DNA of 64,000 nucleotides from Hydrocarboniclastica marina (GCF_004851605.1 NZ_CP031093.1:310001-374000), one strand, 5' to 3'. Positions 17,229-25,542 are shown, numbered from the stretch's first letter. The notes: a model not told the origin generated them from the letters alone. Made by a program: numbers and translations.

Positions 17229-19810
17229 CGTTAAAATCGCTCGTTGAGAAAATGAATGACAGCGGTCGGCAGGCCTTGGAACGTGGCGTTGGCTTGTGCT
17301 TCCAGCGCAGCCATCACAGCGTTGAGGTAGAGCATTTTCTCAAAGCGTTGATGGACGAGCAGGATGCCGACCTGAGGGCGTTGTTTCTGCGCTACGGCAT
17401 CAGCGAGCAGAAACTGGAAACCGAGCTCGATACCGCAATGGAGGCATTCAAGACCGGGAATGGTGCAACGCCGAGCCTGTCTCCGCGACTGGTGGACTTG
17501 CTGCGACAGTGCTGGCTGGATACATCCATCGAGTTTGGCGAGTCGCACATGCGTGGCGCGACCCTCCTGTTCAGCCTGCTCAATGACCCGGCTATGGCAG
17601 CGTTAACGACCCGTTTTGCCAAGGAGCTCGAGCACCTGGATCCGCAGCGGCTGTTGTCGGACTGGGCGGAAATCCGCGAAACGCTAGGCACTAAAGCGGC
17701 TGCGCGCACGCCGTCTCCGGCGAGAAAAGAAAAGTGCCTGTCCCAGTTCACTGTCGACCTCACAGCTCAGGCCCGTGAAAGCCGCCTGGACCCAGTGCTG
17801 GGGCGCGATGATGAAATACGCCAGGTCATCGATATTCTTACTCGCCGGCGGCAGAACAACCCCATCCTAACGGGTGAAGCCGGCGTTGGGAAAACGGCAG
17901 TCGTCGAGGGCCTGGCCCAGAGAATTGCTGACGGGAACGTGCCGGAAGTCCTGCGTAACGCCCGCTTGCTGACCCTCGATCTCGCGTTGCTCCAGGCCGG
18001 CGCGGGCGTGAAGGGCGAGTTCGAGAACCGTCTCAAGGGCGTGATCGAGGAAGTCCGTGATTCTGTTGTCCCGGTCATCCTGTTCATCGATGAAGCCCAT
18101 AACATGGTCGGAGCAGGCGGCCAGGCTGGCCAGAACGATGCCGCCAACCTGCTCAAACCCGCATTGGCGCGGGGTGAGTTGCGCACCATCGCTGCCACCA
18201 CCTGGGCTGAATACAAGAAGTTCTTCGAGAAAGACGCCGCACTGACCCGCCGGTTCCAGGTTGTCAAAGTGGATGAGCCTGACGAAGAGACCGCCGTACG
18301 AATTCTTCGAGGGCTGGTGCCAACTTTAGAGACTCACCATAAAGTGGTCATCACCGATGCCGCGGCCCAGGCAGCGGTGAGGCTCTCCATGCGTTATCTG
18401 GCCGGACGCCAGCTTCCCGACAAGGCCGTAGCTTTACTCGACACTGCCGCTGCCCGCGTTGCGATGAGCCAGGGAAGTCTGCCCGCGGCGCTGGAACGGG
18501 TGCGAGCGGCGCAAGCCGCTCTCCAGGCAGAGGCCGACAGTTTGTCCCGGGAAAGCCGAAGCGGTGTTGATCACGGCGCTCGTCAGGACGCAGTAGCGAC
18601 CGAACTGCATGTGCTCGGTGATGAGATTACGGCCCTTGAAACCGCTTGGAGCGAAGAAAAGCATCTGGTCGAAACTGCGCAGGAACTGAACCGCAAGGTG
18701 GTCGAGGCTGAAGGCGAGGCTGCCAACGCGCTGCAGCAGGAATTGAGCGATATCCGCATGCGCCTGCTGGGTCGTACCGAGCCCATGGTGCATTGGCAGG
18801 TCACGGAACAGCTGGTCTCCGAAGTGCTGTCAGACTGGACCGGCATTCCCATGGGCCGAATGCAGTCGGATGAGATCGCAGGGATTCTCGGCTTACACGA
18901 CCAGTTGAAAAAACGCGTCAAGGGGCAGGACCACGCTCTGGAAGACATCGCGCGTACCGTTCGCATCGCGCGCGCCGAGCTGGCGGATGAGAAAAAGCCC
19001 TTGGGCGTATTCCTGCTGGTAGGACCCAGCGGGGTCGGGAAAACCGAAACGGCACTCGCGCTGGCGGAACAGGTGTATGGCAGCGAAGCCAACATCACCG
19101 TCATCAACATGTCCGAGTTCAAGGAGGAGCACAAGGTCTCCCAACTGGTCGGCTCTCCGCCGGGTTATGTTGGCTATGGTGAAGGTGGGGTCCTCACAGA
19201 GGCGGTCCGCCGCAAGCCATACAGCGTCATTCTGCTGGATGAAATGGAAAAAGCGCATCCGGGTGTGCAGGACATTTTCTACCAGGTGTTCGACAAGGGA
19301 ATGCTGCGGGATGGCGAGGGGCAGGACGTTGATTTCAAGAACACGTTGATCCTGATGACCTCCAATGCGGCTGCGGAAACGATCTCTGACCTATATCTCG
19401 ACGAACTGACCGCCCCCGAACCCGGTGCCCTCAAAGAAGCGATCTGGGACGACCTTCTCAAGCTCTTCAAGCCGGCCTTTCTCGGTCGCACCACCGTTCT
19501 GCCTTACCGCCCGCTCGGCAAAGCCGAACTGGCAGAGATCTGCCAGTTGCAGCTTGGGCGTATCGGCCAGCGCTGTCTGCGTCATCACAATGTTGATCTG
19601 GAGTACGCCGGCGATGTCATTCCTGCAGTCGTCGAGCGCTGCACGGAGGCCAGTTCGGGCGCGCGAAATATTCAGCAGATCCTTCAGCGCGAGGTCTTGC
19701 CGGCCATGTCCCAACAGGTACTTGAGTGCCTGGCGGACGAAGAAAATATCAAGCGCATCAGGCTGTCGTTGGCCGATGACCTGTTAACAGTGAACGTCGA
19801 CAGGGCTTGA
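17216..19810 (+). CDS. tssH: T6SS AAA+ ATPase TssH (ClpV)
   Basis: ClpV disassembles the contracted TssB/TssC sheath so that subunits can be reused. The 864-residue protein has a Clp N-terminal domain (about 1-150) and two AAA+ modules. The first has Walker A G-E-A-G-V-G-K-T at 220-227 and Walker B L-F-I-D-E-A-H-N; the second has G-P-S-G-V-G-K-T at 603-610 and L-L-D-E-M-E-K-A. A coiled middle domain (about 430-530) lies between them. The ClpV-type N-domain, shorter middle domain and location after tssG separate it from ClpB. The start overlaps tssG. Confidence 0.96.
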   Translation: MSAMTLKSLVEKMNDSGRQALERGVGLCFQRSHHSVEVEHFLKALMDEQDADLRALFLRYGISEQKLETELDTAMEAFKTGNGATPSLSPRLVDLLRQCWLDTSIEFGESHMRGATLLFSLLNDPAMAALTTRFAKELEHLDPQRLLSDWAEIRETLGTKAAARTPSPARKEKCLSQFTVDLTAQARESRLDPVLGRDDEIRQVIDILTRRRQNNPILTGEAGVGKTAVVEGLAQRIADGNVPEVLRNARLLTLDLALLQAGAGVKGEFENRLKGVIEEVRDSVVPVILFIDEAHNMVGAGGQAGQNDAANLLKPALARGELRTIAATTWAEYKKFFEKDAALTRRFQVVKVDEPDEETAVRILRGLVPTLETHHKVVITDAAAQAAVRLSMRYLAGRQLPDKAVALLDTAAARVAMSQGSLPAALERVRAAQAALQAEADSLSRESRSGVDHGARQDAVATELHVLGDEITALETAWSEEKHLVETAQELNRKVVEAEGEAANALQQELSDIRMRLLGRTEPMVHWQVTEQLVSEVLSDWTGIPMGRMQSDEIAGILGLHDQLKKRVKGQDHALEDIARTVRIARAELADEKKPLGVFLLVGPSGVGKTETALALAEQVYGSEANITVINMSEFKEEHKVSQLVGSPPGYVGYGEGGVLTEAVRRKPYSVILLDEMEKAHPGVQDIFYQVFDKGMLRDGEGQDVDFKNTLILMTSNAAAETISDLYLDELTAPEPGALKEAIWDDLLKLFKPAFLGRTTVLPYRPLGKAELAEICQLQLGRIGQRCLRHHNVDLEYAGDVIPAVVERCTEASSGARNIQQILQREVLPAMSQQVLECLADEENIKRIRLSLADDLLTVNVDRA

Positions 19811-19896
19811 ACCCATCCTGGAACGCCGTCGCAGACGGGGCGAAGGATACCTATGTCCTTGTTACAGGACGTAACTAAAACCAAAGGAGCTATATC

Positions 19897-20376
19897 ATGC
19901 AAGCGAACACATACCTGGATTACGAAGGCATCAAGGGCGAAGCGACAGCCGAGCAATACAAGGACTTGATCACGCTCACGTCCATGGACTTCAACGTACA
20001 CCGCGAAATCTCGTCCTACACCGGCACCGCTATGGACCGTGAAGCTTCGGCCACGCGCCTTGGCGATATCACCATCACAAAGCTGCAGGACAAGGCGTCT
20101 CCCGATCTCTTCAAGGAAGCAACGATCGGTAAGGGCAAGAAGGCAACATTCTTCATCACCAAGCAGGGTGAGAAGATCGAAGAGATCATGAAGATCGAGC
20201 TGACCGACGCCATGATTTCAAACTACAGCGTGTCTGTAGCGGGCGACCGGCCCACCGAGAGCCTGACCATTTCGTACACCGAAATGACCATGACTGTAAC
20301 GCCGACTGACGACAAAAACAGCGTTACGGCTCCATTGGTTTACGGCTACAGCGGAGCCAAAGGCCAGAAGCTCTAA
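19897..20376 (+). CDS. hcp: T6SS tube protein Hcp (TssD)
   Basis: Hcp hexamers stack into the inner tube expelled by sheath contraction. The 159-residue product has the family length and typical features: Y-L-D-Y-E-G-I-K-G-E near the N-terminus, the H-R-E-I-S-S-Y-T-G loop and a run of beta strands ending V-Y-G-Y-S-G-A. A strong AAGGAG lies about ten bases before the ATG. The 86-base spacer after tssH is the longest between core genes after the tssC region, and a terminator-like hairpin follows, so hcp may also have its own transcript. Confidence 0.96.
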   Translation: MQANTYLDYEGIKGEATAEQYKDLITLTSMDFNVHREISSYTGTAMDREASATRLGDITITKLQDKASPDLFKEATIGKGKKATFFITKQGEKIEEIMKIELTDAMISNYSVSVAGDRPTESLTISYTEMTMTVTPTDDKNSVTAPLVYGYSGAKGQKL

Positions 20377-20394
20377 GTTTGGTCCTCTGACTGC

Positions 20395-20426
20395 GGGAGG
20401 GAGCCCAGGCTCTCTCCCTCATTTTC
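20395..20426 (+). terminator. Hairpin between hcp and vgrG, probable attenuator
   Basis: GGGAGGGAGCC starting at 20395 can pair with GGCTCTCTCCC ending at 20418, giving about ten base pairs (one G-U) with a very small loop, followed by a short T-rich run (ATTTTCT). It resembles an intrinsic terminator with a weak U-tract. It would let hcp be transcribed in excess over vgrG, matching their stoichiometry. Confidence 0.5.
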
Positions 20427-20453
20427 TGATGTAGCAGGATGGCGTAAGGACAC

Positions 20454-22277
20454 ATGGGCACGGAAACGCAACATCACTATCTGAAGATGCACAGCTCCCT
20501 TGGCGAAGACGCGCTTGTTCTCGAGCGGTTATCGGTCAATGAAGGAATGTCACGGCTTTTCCTGGTCGAAGTCGGGTTCGTCGCGAACTCCCGTCTTCCG
20601 GACCTACCGGGGCAGATTGGCGAAACAGTAGCGGTCAGCTTGTCGTTGGGTGACAGTGTCCCTGGCGAGCAGCGTTTTTTCCACGGCCATATCCTCAGCA
20701 TCCGCGAACTGGGTAAGCCGCTCCATAACAGCGAGGGGCAGCGCTATACCGCAACATTGGTTCCGCGGGCGTGGTCCGCTACTCATCGAATCAACTGCCG
20801 CATATTTCAGGATAAAACTGCCGTCCAGATAGTTGAGGCCGTGTTGCAGGAACACCAGGTGAAACTGGTCAAGAATCTGAGCAAATCGCTCTACCTATTC
20901 AACTACTGTGTCCAGTATCAGGAATCTGACTGGGACTTTGTGTCCCGACTGCTGGCCCATGAAGGGCTTTCGTTCTTTTTCACCCATACGCTGTCCGGCC
21001 ATGAGATGGTCATCACCGACAACGTCAAAGCCTACCGCAAGGCAGCTGAGAGCGACGTCATCTTCTGCTCCCGACCGACCGGAAAGCCCCACATCTCAAG
21101 TTGGTATACCGGATTTCGCGCTACTGCGACCAGCGTCGTCGAGCAGGGCTTCGATTTCCATAAACCGGCCGAGCCGATCGACGATTCACCAACGCAGAAG
21201 GGCCCGGGTGCCAAGTTCGGCAAGCGTGAGGTGTTCGACTACCTGGGCGAGGACCGCCCGCTCCGGGACAACGCGAAGCTGGCTGGCCCGCACCTGCAGG
21301 GCCTGACCCAGCATGCGGAAAACTACCGTGGCGTATCGGATTACCGATCCTTCGGCGTAGGAATGACGTTCAGTTTCACCGAGCATGAGGACCGCGTTCC
21401 AGACCATAACGAATTCGTGGTAACAGAGATGACGCTGGAGGCCTCGGCGCCGCTTAACTCGGAGGGTCAATCCGGTCACTCCGGCGGAACATACGCCAAC
21501 GCATTCCGGTGCATGCCGACCAAAACGGTTTTTCGCCCCGCACGCATTCCCAAGCCGATCATGCCCGGCATCCAGACGGCGACCGTTACCTGCGCAGCCG
21601 GCGAAGAAATACACGTGGACGAACACGGCCGGATCAAAGTGCTGTTCCACTGGGACCGGGAAGGTAAAGCCGACCAGAAAAGTTCATGCTGGATCCGAGT
21701 GGCCCAGAGCTGGGCGGGCGCCGGCTTTGGTGCCCAGTTTCTGCCCCGTCAGGGGCAGGAGGTACTGGTTGAGTTCATGAATGGCGACCCGGATCAACCT
21801 CTGGTCACGGGCTCGGTTTACAACGGCAGAAACAAAATGCCCTACCCGCCTCTGGACGAGCGCAACTCATCAGGCATCAGGTCACGCTCGACCACCGGGG
21901 GCGCCGCCGGCAACTACAGCGAACTGCGTTTCGACGACAGTAGAGGCAAGGAGTTACTGGTGGTGCACGCCGAGCGCGATCACGAGCTGACCGTCGAGAA
22001 CGACCAGGCTGACGATGTCGGCAATGACCGTAAAACGCTGGTTGGGAACGACGACACGCTGACGGTAAAAAACAACCACACGGTTGATGTTACCGGTGAT
22101 CAGCAAGTCCGTAGCGGCAAGACAATTACTGTAGAAGCAGGCACCAGCATCACTTTAAAGACCGGGGCGGCCAGTATCACCATGGAGAGCTCCGGCGCTA
22201 TCTCCATGAAAGGGACGACGTTGAGCCTGCAGGGCACCGCCATCAGCCTCAAGGCCGCAAAAATAAGCCTCAACTGA
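20454..22277 (+). CDS. vgrG: T6SS spike protein VgrG (TssI)
   Basis: VgrG trimers form the spike on the Hcp tube and carry effectors. The 607-residue product has the gp27-like N-terminal half (Y-C-V-Q-Y-Q-E-S-D-W-D-F-V-S-R-L near residue 155) and a gp5-like OB fold with D-E-H-G-R-I-K-V and H-W-D-R-E-G near 395. G-x-G-F-G-A-Q-F-x-P-R-x-G-Q-E-V and the N-G-D-P-D-Q-P motif follow, then a beta-helical tail of short repeats ending at residue 607. There is no C-terminal extension, so it is a plain carrier rather than an 'evolved' VgrG. AAGGA lies three bases before the ATG. Cargo genes follow. Confidence 0.96.
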   Translation: MGTETQHHYLKMHSSLGEDALVLERLSVNEGMSRLFLVEVGFVANSRLPDLPGQIGETVAVSLSLGDSVPGEQRFFHGHILSIRELGKPLHNSEGQRYTATLVPRAWSATHRINCRIFQDKTAVQIVEAVLQEHQVKLVKNLSKSLYLFNYCVQYQESDWDFVSRLLAHEGLSFFFTHTLSGHEMVITDNVKAYRKAAESDVIFCSRPTGKPHISSWYTGFRATATSVVEQGFDFHKPAEPIDDSPTQKGPGAKFGKREVFDYLGEDRPLRDNAKLAGPHLQGLTQHAENYRGVSDYRSFGVGMTFSFTEHEDRVPDHNEFVVTEMTLEASAPLNSEGQSGHSGGTYANAFRCMPTKTVFRPARIPKPIMPGIQTATVTCAAGEEIHVDEHGRIKVLFHWDREGKADQKSSCWIRVAQSWAGAGFGAQFLPRQGQEVLVEFMNGDPDQPLVTGSVYNGRNKMPYPPLDERNSSGIRSRSTTGGAAGNYSELRFDDSRGKELLVVHAERDHELTVENDQADDVGNDRKTLVGNDDTLTVKNNHTVDVTGDQQVRSGKTITVEAGTSITLKTGAASITMESSGAISMKGTTLSLQGTAISLKAAKISLN

Positions 22278-22296
22278 GCCTACGAGAAACGTAGTT

Positions 22297-22659
22297 ATGC
22301 TTTCGCAGCAAGCCCATTATTTCAAGGACGGCCTGGACCGTACCTATGCTATCGCTCTGCAGCCCTGGCAGGCTGGCGCAGCTGAGACCGACCAGCAGGG
22401 ACTGACGCCATGCAGAACCTATGCGCGCCAGGTTCTGTTCAGCTTCGCGGATGCTGATGAGGACCCGTTTTACTACGGCTTGGTCGCGCTCTGGCTTGAT
22501 CTGTACCAGCGCCCTTGGACAAGGCCGCGGACGCTTGCGCAGTTGATCGAAGAGCTCGCGGCCAAGCTTGCAGCCGGTGAGGTCTGGATGTACCTGGTGG
22601 ACAGCCCTCTGTGGCATGGGATGGAACCTGATTGCGATACAGGTAAGGATTCGGCATGA
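22297..22659 (+). CDS. Hypothetical 120-aa VgrG-linked protein
   Basis: I do not recognise this family. The 120-residue product is acidic and Trp/Tyr-rich in its second half (L-V-A-L-W-L-D-L-Y-Q-R-P-W, then V-W-M-Y-L-V-D-S-P-L-W-H-G-M), with no signal peptide and no convincing membrane helix. It starts 19 bases after vgrG and its stop overlaps an ATG at 22656 (ATGA) that has AAGGA upstream. Position suggests an adaptor or chaperone for loading cargo on VgrG, but it does not show the DUF4123 pattern. The Shine-Dalgarno sequence before its own ATG is weak. Confidence 0.7.
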   Translation: MLSQQAHYFKDGLDRTYAIALQPWQAGAAETDQQGLTPCRTYARQVLFSFADADEDPFYYGLVALWLDLYQRPWTRPRTLAQLIEELAAKLAAGEVWMYLVDSPLWHGMEPDCDTGKDSA

Positions 22660-22680
22660 GGCTGTCGGCAGAAAAATTTC

Positions 22681-23592
22681 ATGGATGAAGAACTGGCGCT
22701 GTTTTTGAAACAGCGCGATACGTTGCTTGCCAGTGATGAGGGTGACCTCGTGAGCTTGAAACGTCACGACCGCAAGCTTGTTGTTGCCATGGGGCAATGC
22801 GCTTGTGCCTCACCGCTGACCCAGCCACCGAGCAACAGCACTGATCAGGCGCTCATCGCGGGATTGCAGGCCGAGTTCAGCAATACAGTCGTCATTCTGG
22901 AGGCGCGGGCGAGGGTCTGGCTTGGGGAAATGGGCCGGGTTCAGGCGCTTCTGCTACCGCGCCCGGAAGCCAGCCAGGCCGCGTGGTGGCTTGCGGCTCA
23001 TTATCCGGCACTGGCATTGCCTGCAGTGTTCCCCGATCTCTGGGAAAGCCAGGTTTGGGCGGCCTGGGCCCTGTTGCGACGAGACCGATGTGACCTTCTG
23101 CCGGAGCCCTGGTTGAGCTGGGTGGAGGTATTAAAAGGCCGAGAAGACGCTAGAGCTGTAGCTCAGTCGCTCTGGCAAATCTCGTCAGGAAACGATTGGG
23201 AACGATGGTTTGCACCTTTACTAGCGACTAATGCCGAGGACAGCGCCACCAATCTGGTCAACTGGTTAGCCGGGAGGGCTGAAGATAGTGTCGTGGTCCG
23301 CGCGATGGGGTTGAGTTGCCAAAGCCGCTTTTTGCCATGGCTGGCGAGCATGCGCCATGACCCCAGGCATACAGAAGGGGTTCTCCGGGAGATTCGCTGG
23401 CTCGTGGGTGACCAGCAGGCGCGGCACGAAGGCCAGCAGTGCTGGGGCGAGCCGCTGACGTCGGTTGTCTTGAGCAAACTGTTCCGGACAGTACCGCTCT
23501 CGTTCCGGGATCGACTCTGGCAATGGTGCAGGAATTCAACCGAAGGCGCTGCTTCGTCGCTACAGGGGGGCCGCTGGTGCGCTGGCAGTTGA
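22681..23592 (+). CDS. Hypothetical 303-aa T6SS cargo-module protein, reading frame suspect
   Basis: The product is helical and Trp/Leu/Ala-rich with repeated amphipathic segments (W-W-L-A-A-H-Y-P-A-L, V-W-A-A-W-A-L-L-R-R), which could be a HEAT-like fold; no family is certain. The start is doubtful. ATG 22681 has no good ribosome-binding site, whereas an ATG at 22656 overlaps the previous stop and has AAGGA upstream. That ATG is out of frame and stops after ten codons; removing one A from the A5 run near 22671 would join it to this frame. The 3' end overlaps the next gene by 70 bases, where GC3 bias switches frame. It may be part of a frameshifted larger gene. Confidence 0.6.
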   Translation: MDEELALFLKQRDTLLASDEGDLVSLKRHDRKLVVAMGQCACASPLTQPPSNSTDQALIAGLQAEFSNTVVILEARARVWLGEMGRVQALLLPRPEASQAAWWLAAHYPALALPAVFPDLWESQVWAAWALLRRDRCDLLPEPWLSWVEVLKGREDARAVAQSLWQISSGNDWERWFAPLLATNAEDSATNLVNWLAGRAEDSVVVRAMGLSCQSRFLPWLASMRHDPRHTEGVLREIRWLVGDQQARHEGQQCWGEPLTSVVLSKLFRTVPLSFRDRLWQWCRNSTEGAASSLQGGRWCAGS

Positions 23593-24389
23593 TCAACGTA
23601 AGCGGCCAGGCAGGTGAGCTTTCCGCGGTCGAGGCGCTGACACGAACCCCAGTTGCGACAGACGAGCAAGGCCAGTCATGGATTAGCCAGGGCTGTGACC
23701 GGGACCTGCCCATGAGTGAAGGACTCTGGCAGCGCCTGAGACCGTGGCTCGACCAGAGTCTGCCGACTTGGGTCATCCTGCCGCACAGCGAGCGCACGCA
23801 TCGGGCCTGGTGGCAAGGTCGGCTGAGCGACGGTGCGGAACTGGGTATCGGCCGAGCCTCTGTTGCGTTGGCTCTGAGCCAGCTCAATCGACTGGCGGCT
23901 CCAGGGCGCATTATTGCCGTCAATCGGCCAGCCGCGAACGAGCCGGGAATCGAAGCCGTCATGGCGCTCGACTGGGGCCCTGCTGATCATGGGCTGGCTT
24001 TTGAACTGACCCGGATGGACGGGCGCCTGGACGGCAAGACCGACGTCGGCGCCCTGCTGGAGCTGGGCCGCAATACCGTACATCAGCCGGAGGTGCTGTT
24101 TTGTCCAGGCACCGCCGGGGATGGTTATATCGAGCGCCTGCTACCGTTCCTTGGTGCCCTCGGGCCCTGGGCCGCCCAGGAGGTGCGCTGGGAGTTCGCA
24201 GAAGCACCGCTGGGGCGGCTCGGCGTCGTCGGCAGTCTCTTTAGCTGGGCCTGGCTGGAAGCCGGCTACCGACTGGGCGAGTGGCAAGACCCATGCGCGG
24301 TGATCGAACTGGATGACAGCCCGCTGGCCGGTCTGTCTGTCGTCAGCTGGACGGCCGGCGCCTCGGGTGCGTCGGCCCGGCTGGCGTAA
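23523..24389 (+). CDS. Possible thiolase-like T6SS-associated protein
   Basis: The 288-residue product is only weakly recognisable. The pattern G-R-A-S-V-A-L-A-L near residue 110, the E-A-P-L-G-R-L-G-V-V-G-S-L-F-S-W-A-W-L segment near 230 and the following V-I-E-L-D-D-S resemble the C-terminal half of ketosynthase/thiolase folds. Such proteins occur in some VgrG cargo clusters, as I recall for the P. aeruginosa vgrG1b locus. No complete Cys-His-His triad can be assigned, so an enzymatic role is doubtful. ATG 23523 lies where codon bias switches frame; GTG 23577, behind an AGGGGGG, is a good alternative start. Confidence 0.6.
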   Translation: MVQEFNRRRCFVATGGPLVRWQLINVSGQAGELSAVEALTRTPVATDEQGQSWISQGCDRDLPMSEGLWQRLRPWLDQSLPTWVILPHSERTHRAWWQGRLSDGAELGIGRASVALALSQLNRLAAPGRIIAVNRPAANEPGIEAVMALDWGPADHGLAFELTRMDGRLDGKTDVGALLELGRNTVHQPEVLFCPGTAGDGYIERLLPFLGALGPWAAQEVRWEFAEAPLGRLGVVGSLFSWAWLEAGYRLGEWQDPCAVIELDDSPLAGLSVVSWTAGASGASARLA

Positions 24390-24410
24390 GCGGCCACAAA
24401 GGATGAGCCT

Positions 24411-25277
24411 ATGAATTTCGTGTTGCACGGCACCGTGGGGCCGAGCGGTCAGAACCACCCTGAGGACGTCAGGTTGGTGCGTGCACTTCTGAATGTGCAC
24501 CGACGTCGGGTGAATAACCCGGTTTTGCCTATATGGGCGACCACTGACCCGGAGTTATTTGCGGCCATTGCCCGATTTCAGGTTGCGCAGGGTGCTTCGG
24601 TTGCGAGCGGCACTGTCGCGCCCCAGGGTGGGGCCTGGCAAGGGTTACTCACTTCCCTGGCCGCTTCGAGGACGGTCCTTTCGGTTGTGCCCCCGGCCCG
24701 GGGCCGGCTGACCTGGGACGCCGAAGGCCAGGAAGGTGGGCGGTTCCACAGCCGCGTGCTGCATGTGCGCACGGCCAGTTCGGGGCTGACTTTGGGACGG
24801 GGATACGACTTCCGGGAGCACTCGCGCGTAGAAGTGCAGCAGCAACTCACCCACGCGGGCGTCGACCCGTCGGATGCCGCCAGCTTGAGCGGCGGCGCAA
24901 GGCTAGTTGGACATGCGGCCGAGCGCTTCATCGTGAACAGTGATCTGCTGGATTTTGAGGTTTCGCCGGGTTGTCAGCTTCGGCTTTTCGAGGCCGTGTA
25001 CGCCGAGATGGAAAATGACGTGCAGCAGATATGTGCCGCCAGAGATGTGGTGGTTACCTATGGTGCCATTGACTGGCGTCAGCTCGACGCGCGTATCAAG
25101 GAGACGCTCGTCGACTTGCGTTGCAGAGGTGACTATACCGAGGCGAGCCGGCGGCATATCCAGGCCCACGTGGCGCGAAACGATCTGTCCGCGTTTGCCA
25201 GGACAATGTCGGATCGTGCCATCTGGGCAGCGGTGCCTTCGGATCGGTTCGAGCGACGGAAGCAGTTCTTGGCCTGA
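24411..25277 (+). CDS. Candidate T6SS effector: peptidoglycan-binding plus pesticin-like muramidase
   Basis: The 288-residue product has two parts. Residues about 15-75 look like a peptidoglycan-binding domain (E-D-V-R-L-V-R-A-L-L near the start, then F-A-A-I-A-R-F-Q-V-A-Q-G). Residues about 95-288 resemble the lysozyme-like catalytic domain of pesticin: an A-E-G-Q-E-G-G segment with Glu105, then S-S-G-L-T-L-G-R-G-Y-D with Thr127 and Asp133, and a C-terminal E-R-R-K-Q-F-L. The Glu/Thr/Asp order and spacing (22 and 6) fit the pesticin catalytic triad as I remember it (E178, T201, D207). It would cut the glycan backbone in target periplasm. There is no signal peptide, consistent with T6SS delivery. 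AAAGGATG precedes the start. Confidence 0.72.
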   Translation: MNFVLHGTVGPSGQNHPEDVRLVRALLNVHRRRVNNPVLPIWATTDPELFAAIARFQVAQGASVASGTVAPQGGAWQGLLTSLAASRTVLSVVPPARGRLTWDAEGQEGGRFHSRVLHVRTASSGLTLGRGYDFREHSRVEVQQQLTHAGVDPSDAASLSGGARLVGHAAERFIVNSDLLDFEVSPGCQLRLFEAVYAEMENDVQQICAARDVVVTYGAIDWRQLDARIKETLVDLRCRGDYTEASRRHIQAHVARNDLSAFARTMSDRAIWAAVPSDRFERRKQFLA

Positions 25278-25295
25278 ACATCGCGGGAACGCGCG

Positions 25296-25460
25296 ATGAA
25301 CCGATGCAAGGTCATCTTTTGGACTCTGGCTGGCTGCCCGTCGGCCGCCGCCTGCGCGTCCGATAAAACGGGAACGCCCAGAGTCCCCGCAAGCGCTATG
25401 GACCTGGAAATTTTGTGTACTGAGGTCGGGCTAGTGCGGAACGTTCAGTTCAGCACTTGA
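25296..25460 (+). CDS. Small lipoprotein-like ORF, possible truncated immunity gene
   Basis: This is a 54-codon ORF in the 265-base gap between the muramidase and rhs genes. It begins M-N-R-C-K, then a hydrophobic stretch and a consensus lipobox L-A-G-C at residues 11-14; a second A-A-A-C follows at 17-20. GGGAA lies about six bases before the ATG. A periplasmic lipoprotein beside a muramidase is what an immunity protein would look like, but 40 mature residues is very short. A different frame is open from just after 25423 to a TGA at 25544-25546 that overlaps the rhs ATG (ATGA). One shift between about 25424 and 25458 would give an ~83-residue lipoprotein coupled to rhs. Function unproven. 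Confidence 0.4.
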   Translation: MNRCKVIFWTLAGCPSAAACASDKTGTPRVPASAMDLEILCTEVGLVRNVQFST

Positions 25461-25542
25461 TGGTTCGCCCGCACAGGCCGTGCCTGGGAGAGGCGCGGAA
25501 GTTTCGCACGGCAATGTATGACGCACAGCAGCAAGGGAACGC

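Noticed and set aside
19819-19832. Sigma-54-like TGG...GC upstream of hcp
   Set aside because: The spacing between GG and GC is nine bases, not ten, and the flanking consensus is poor.
23150-23180. tRNA-like string with GTAGCTCAGT
   Set aside because: It resembles a tRNA D-arm, but no acceptor stem, anticodon arm or T-arm can be placed around it and it lies inside an open coding frame.
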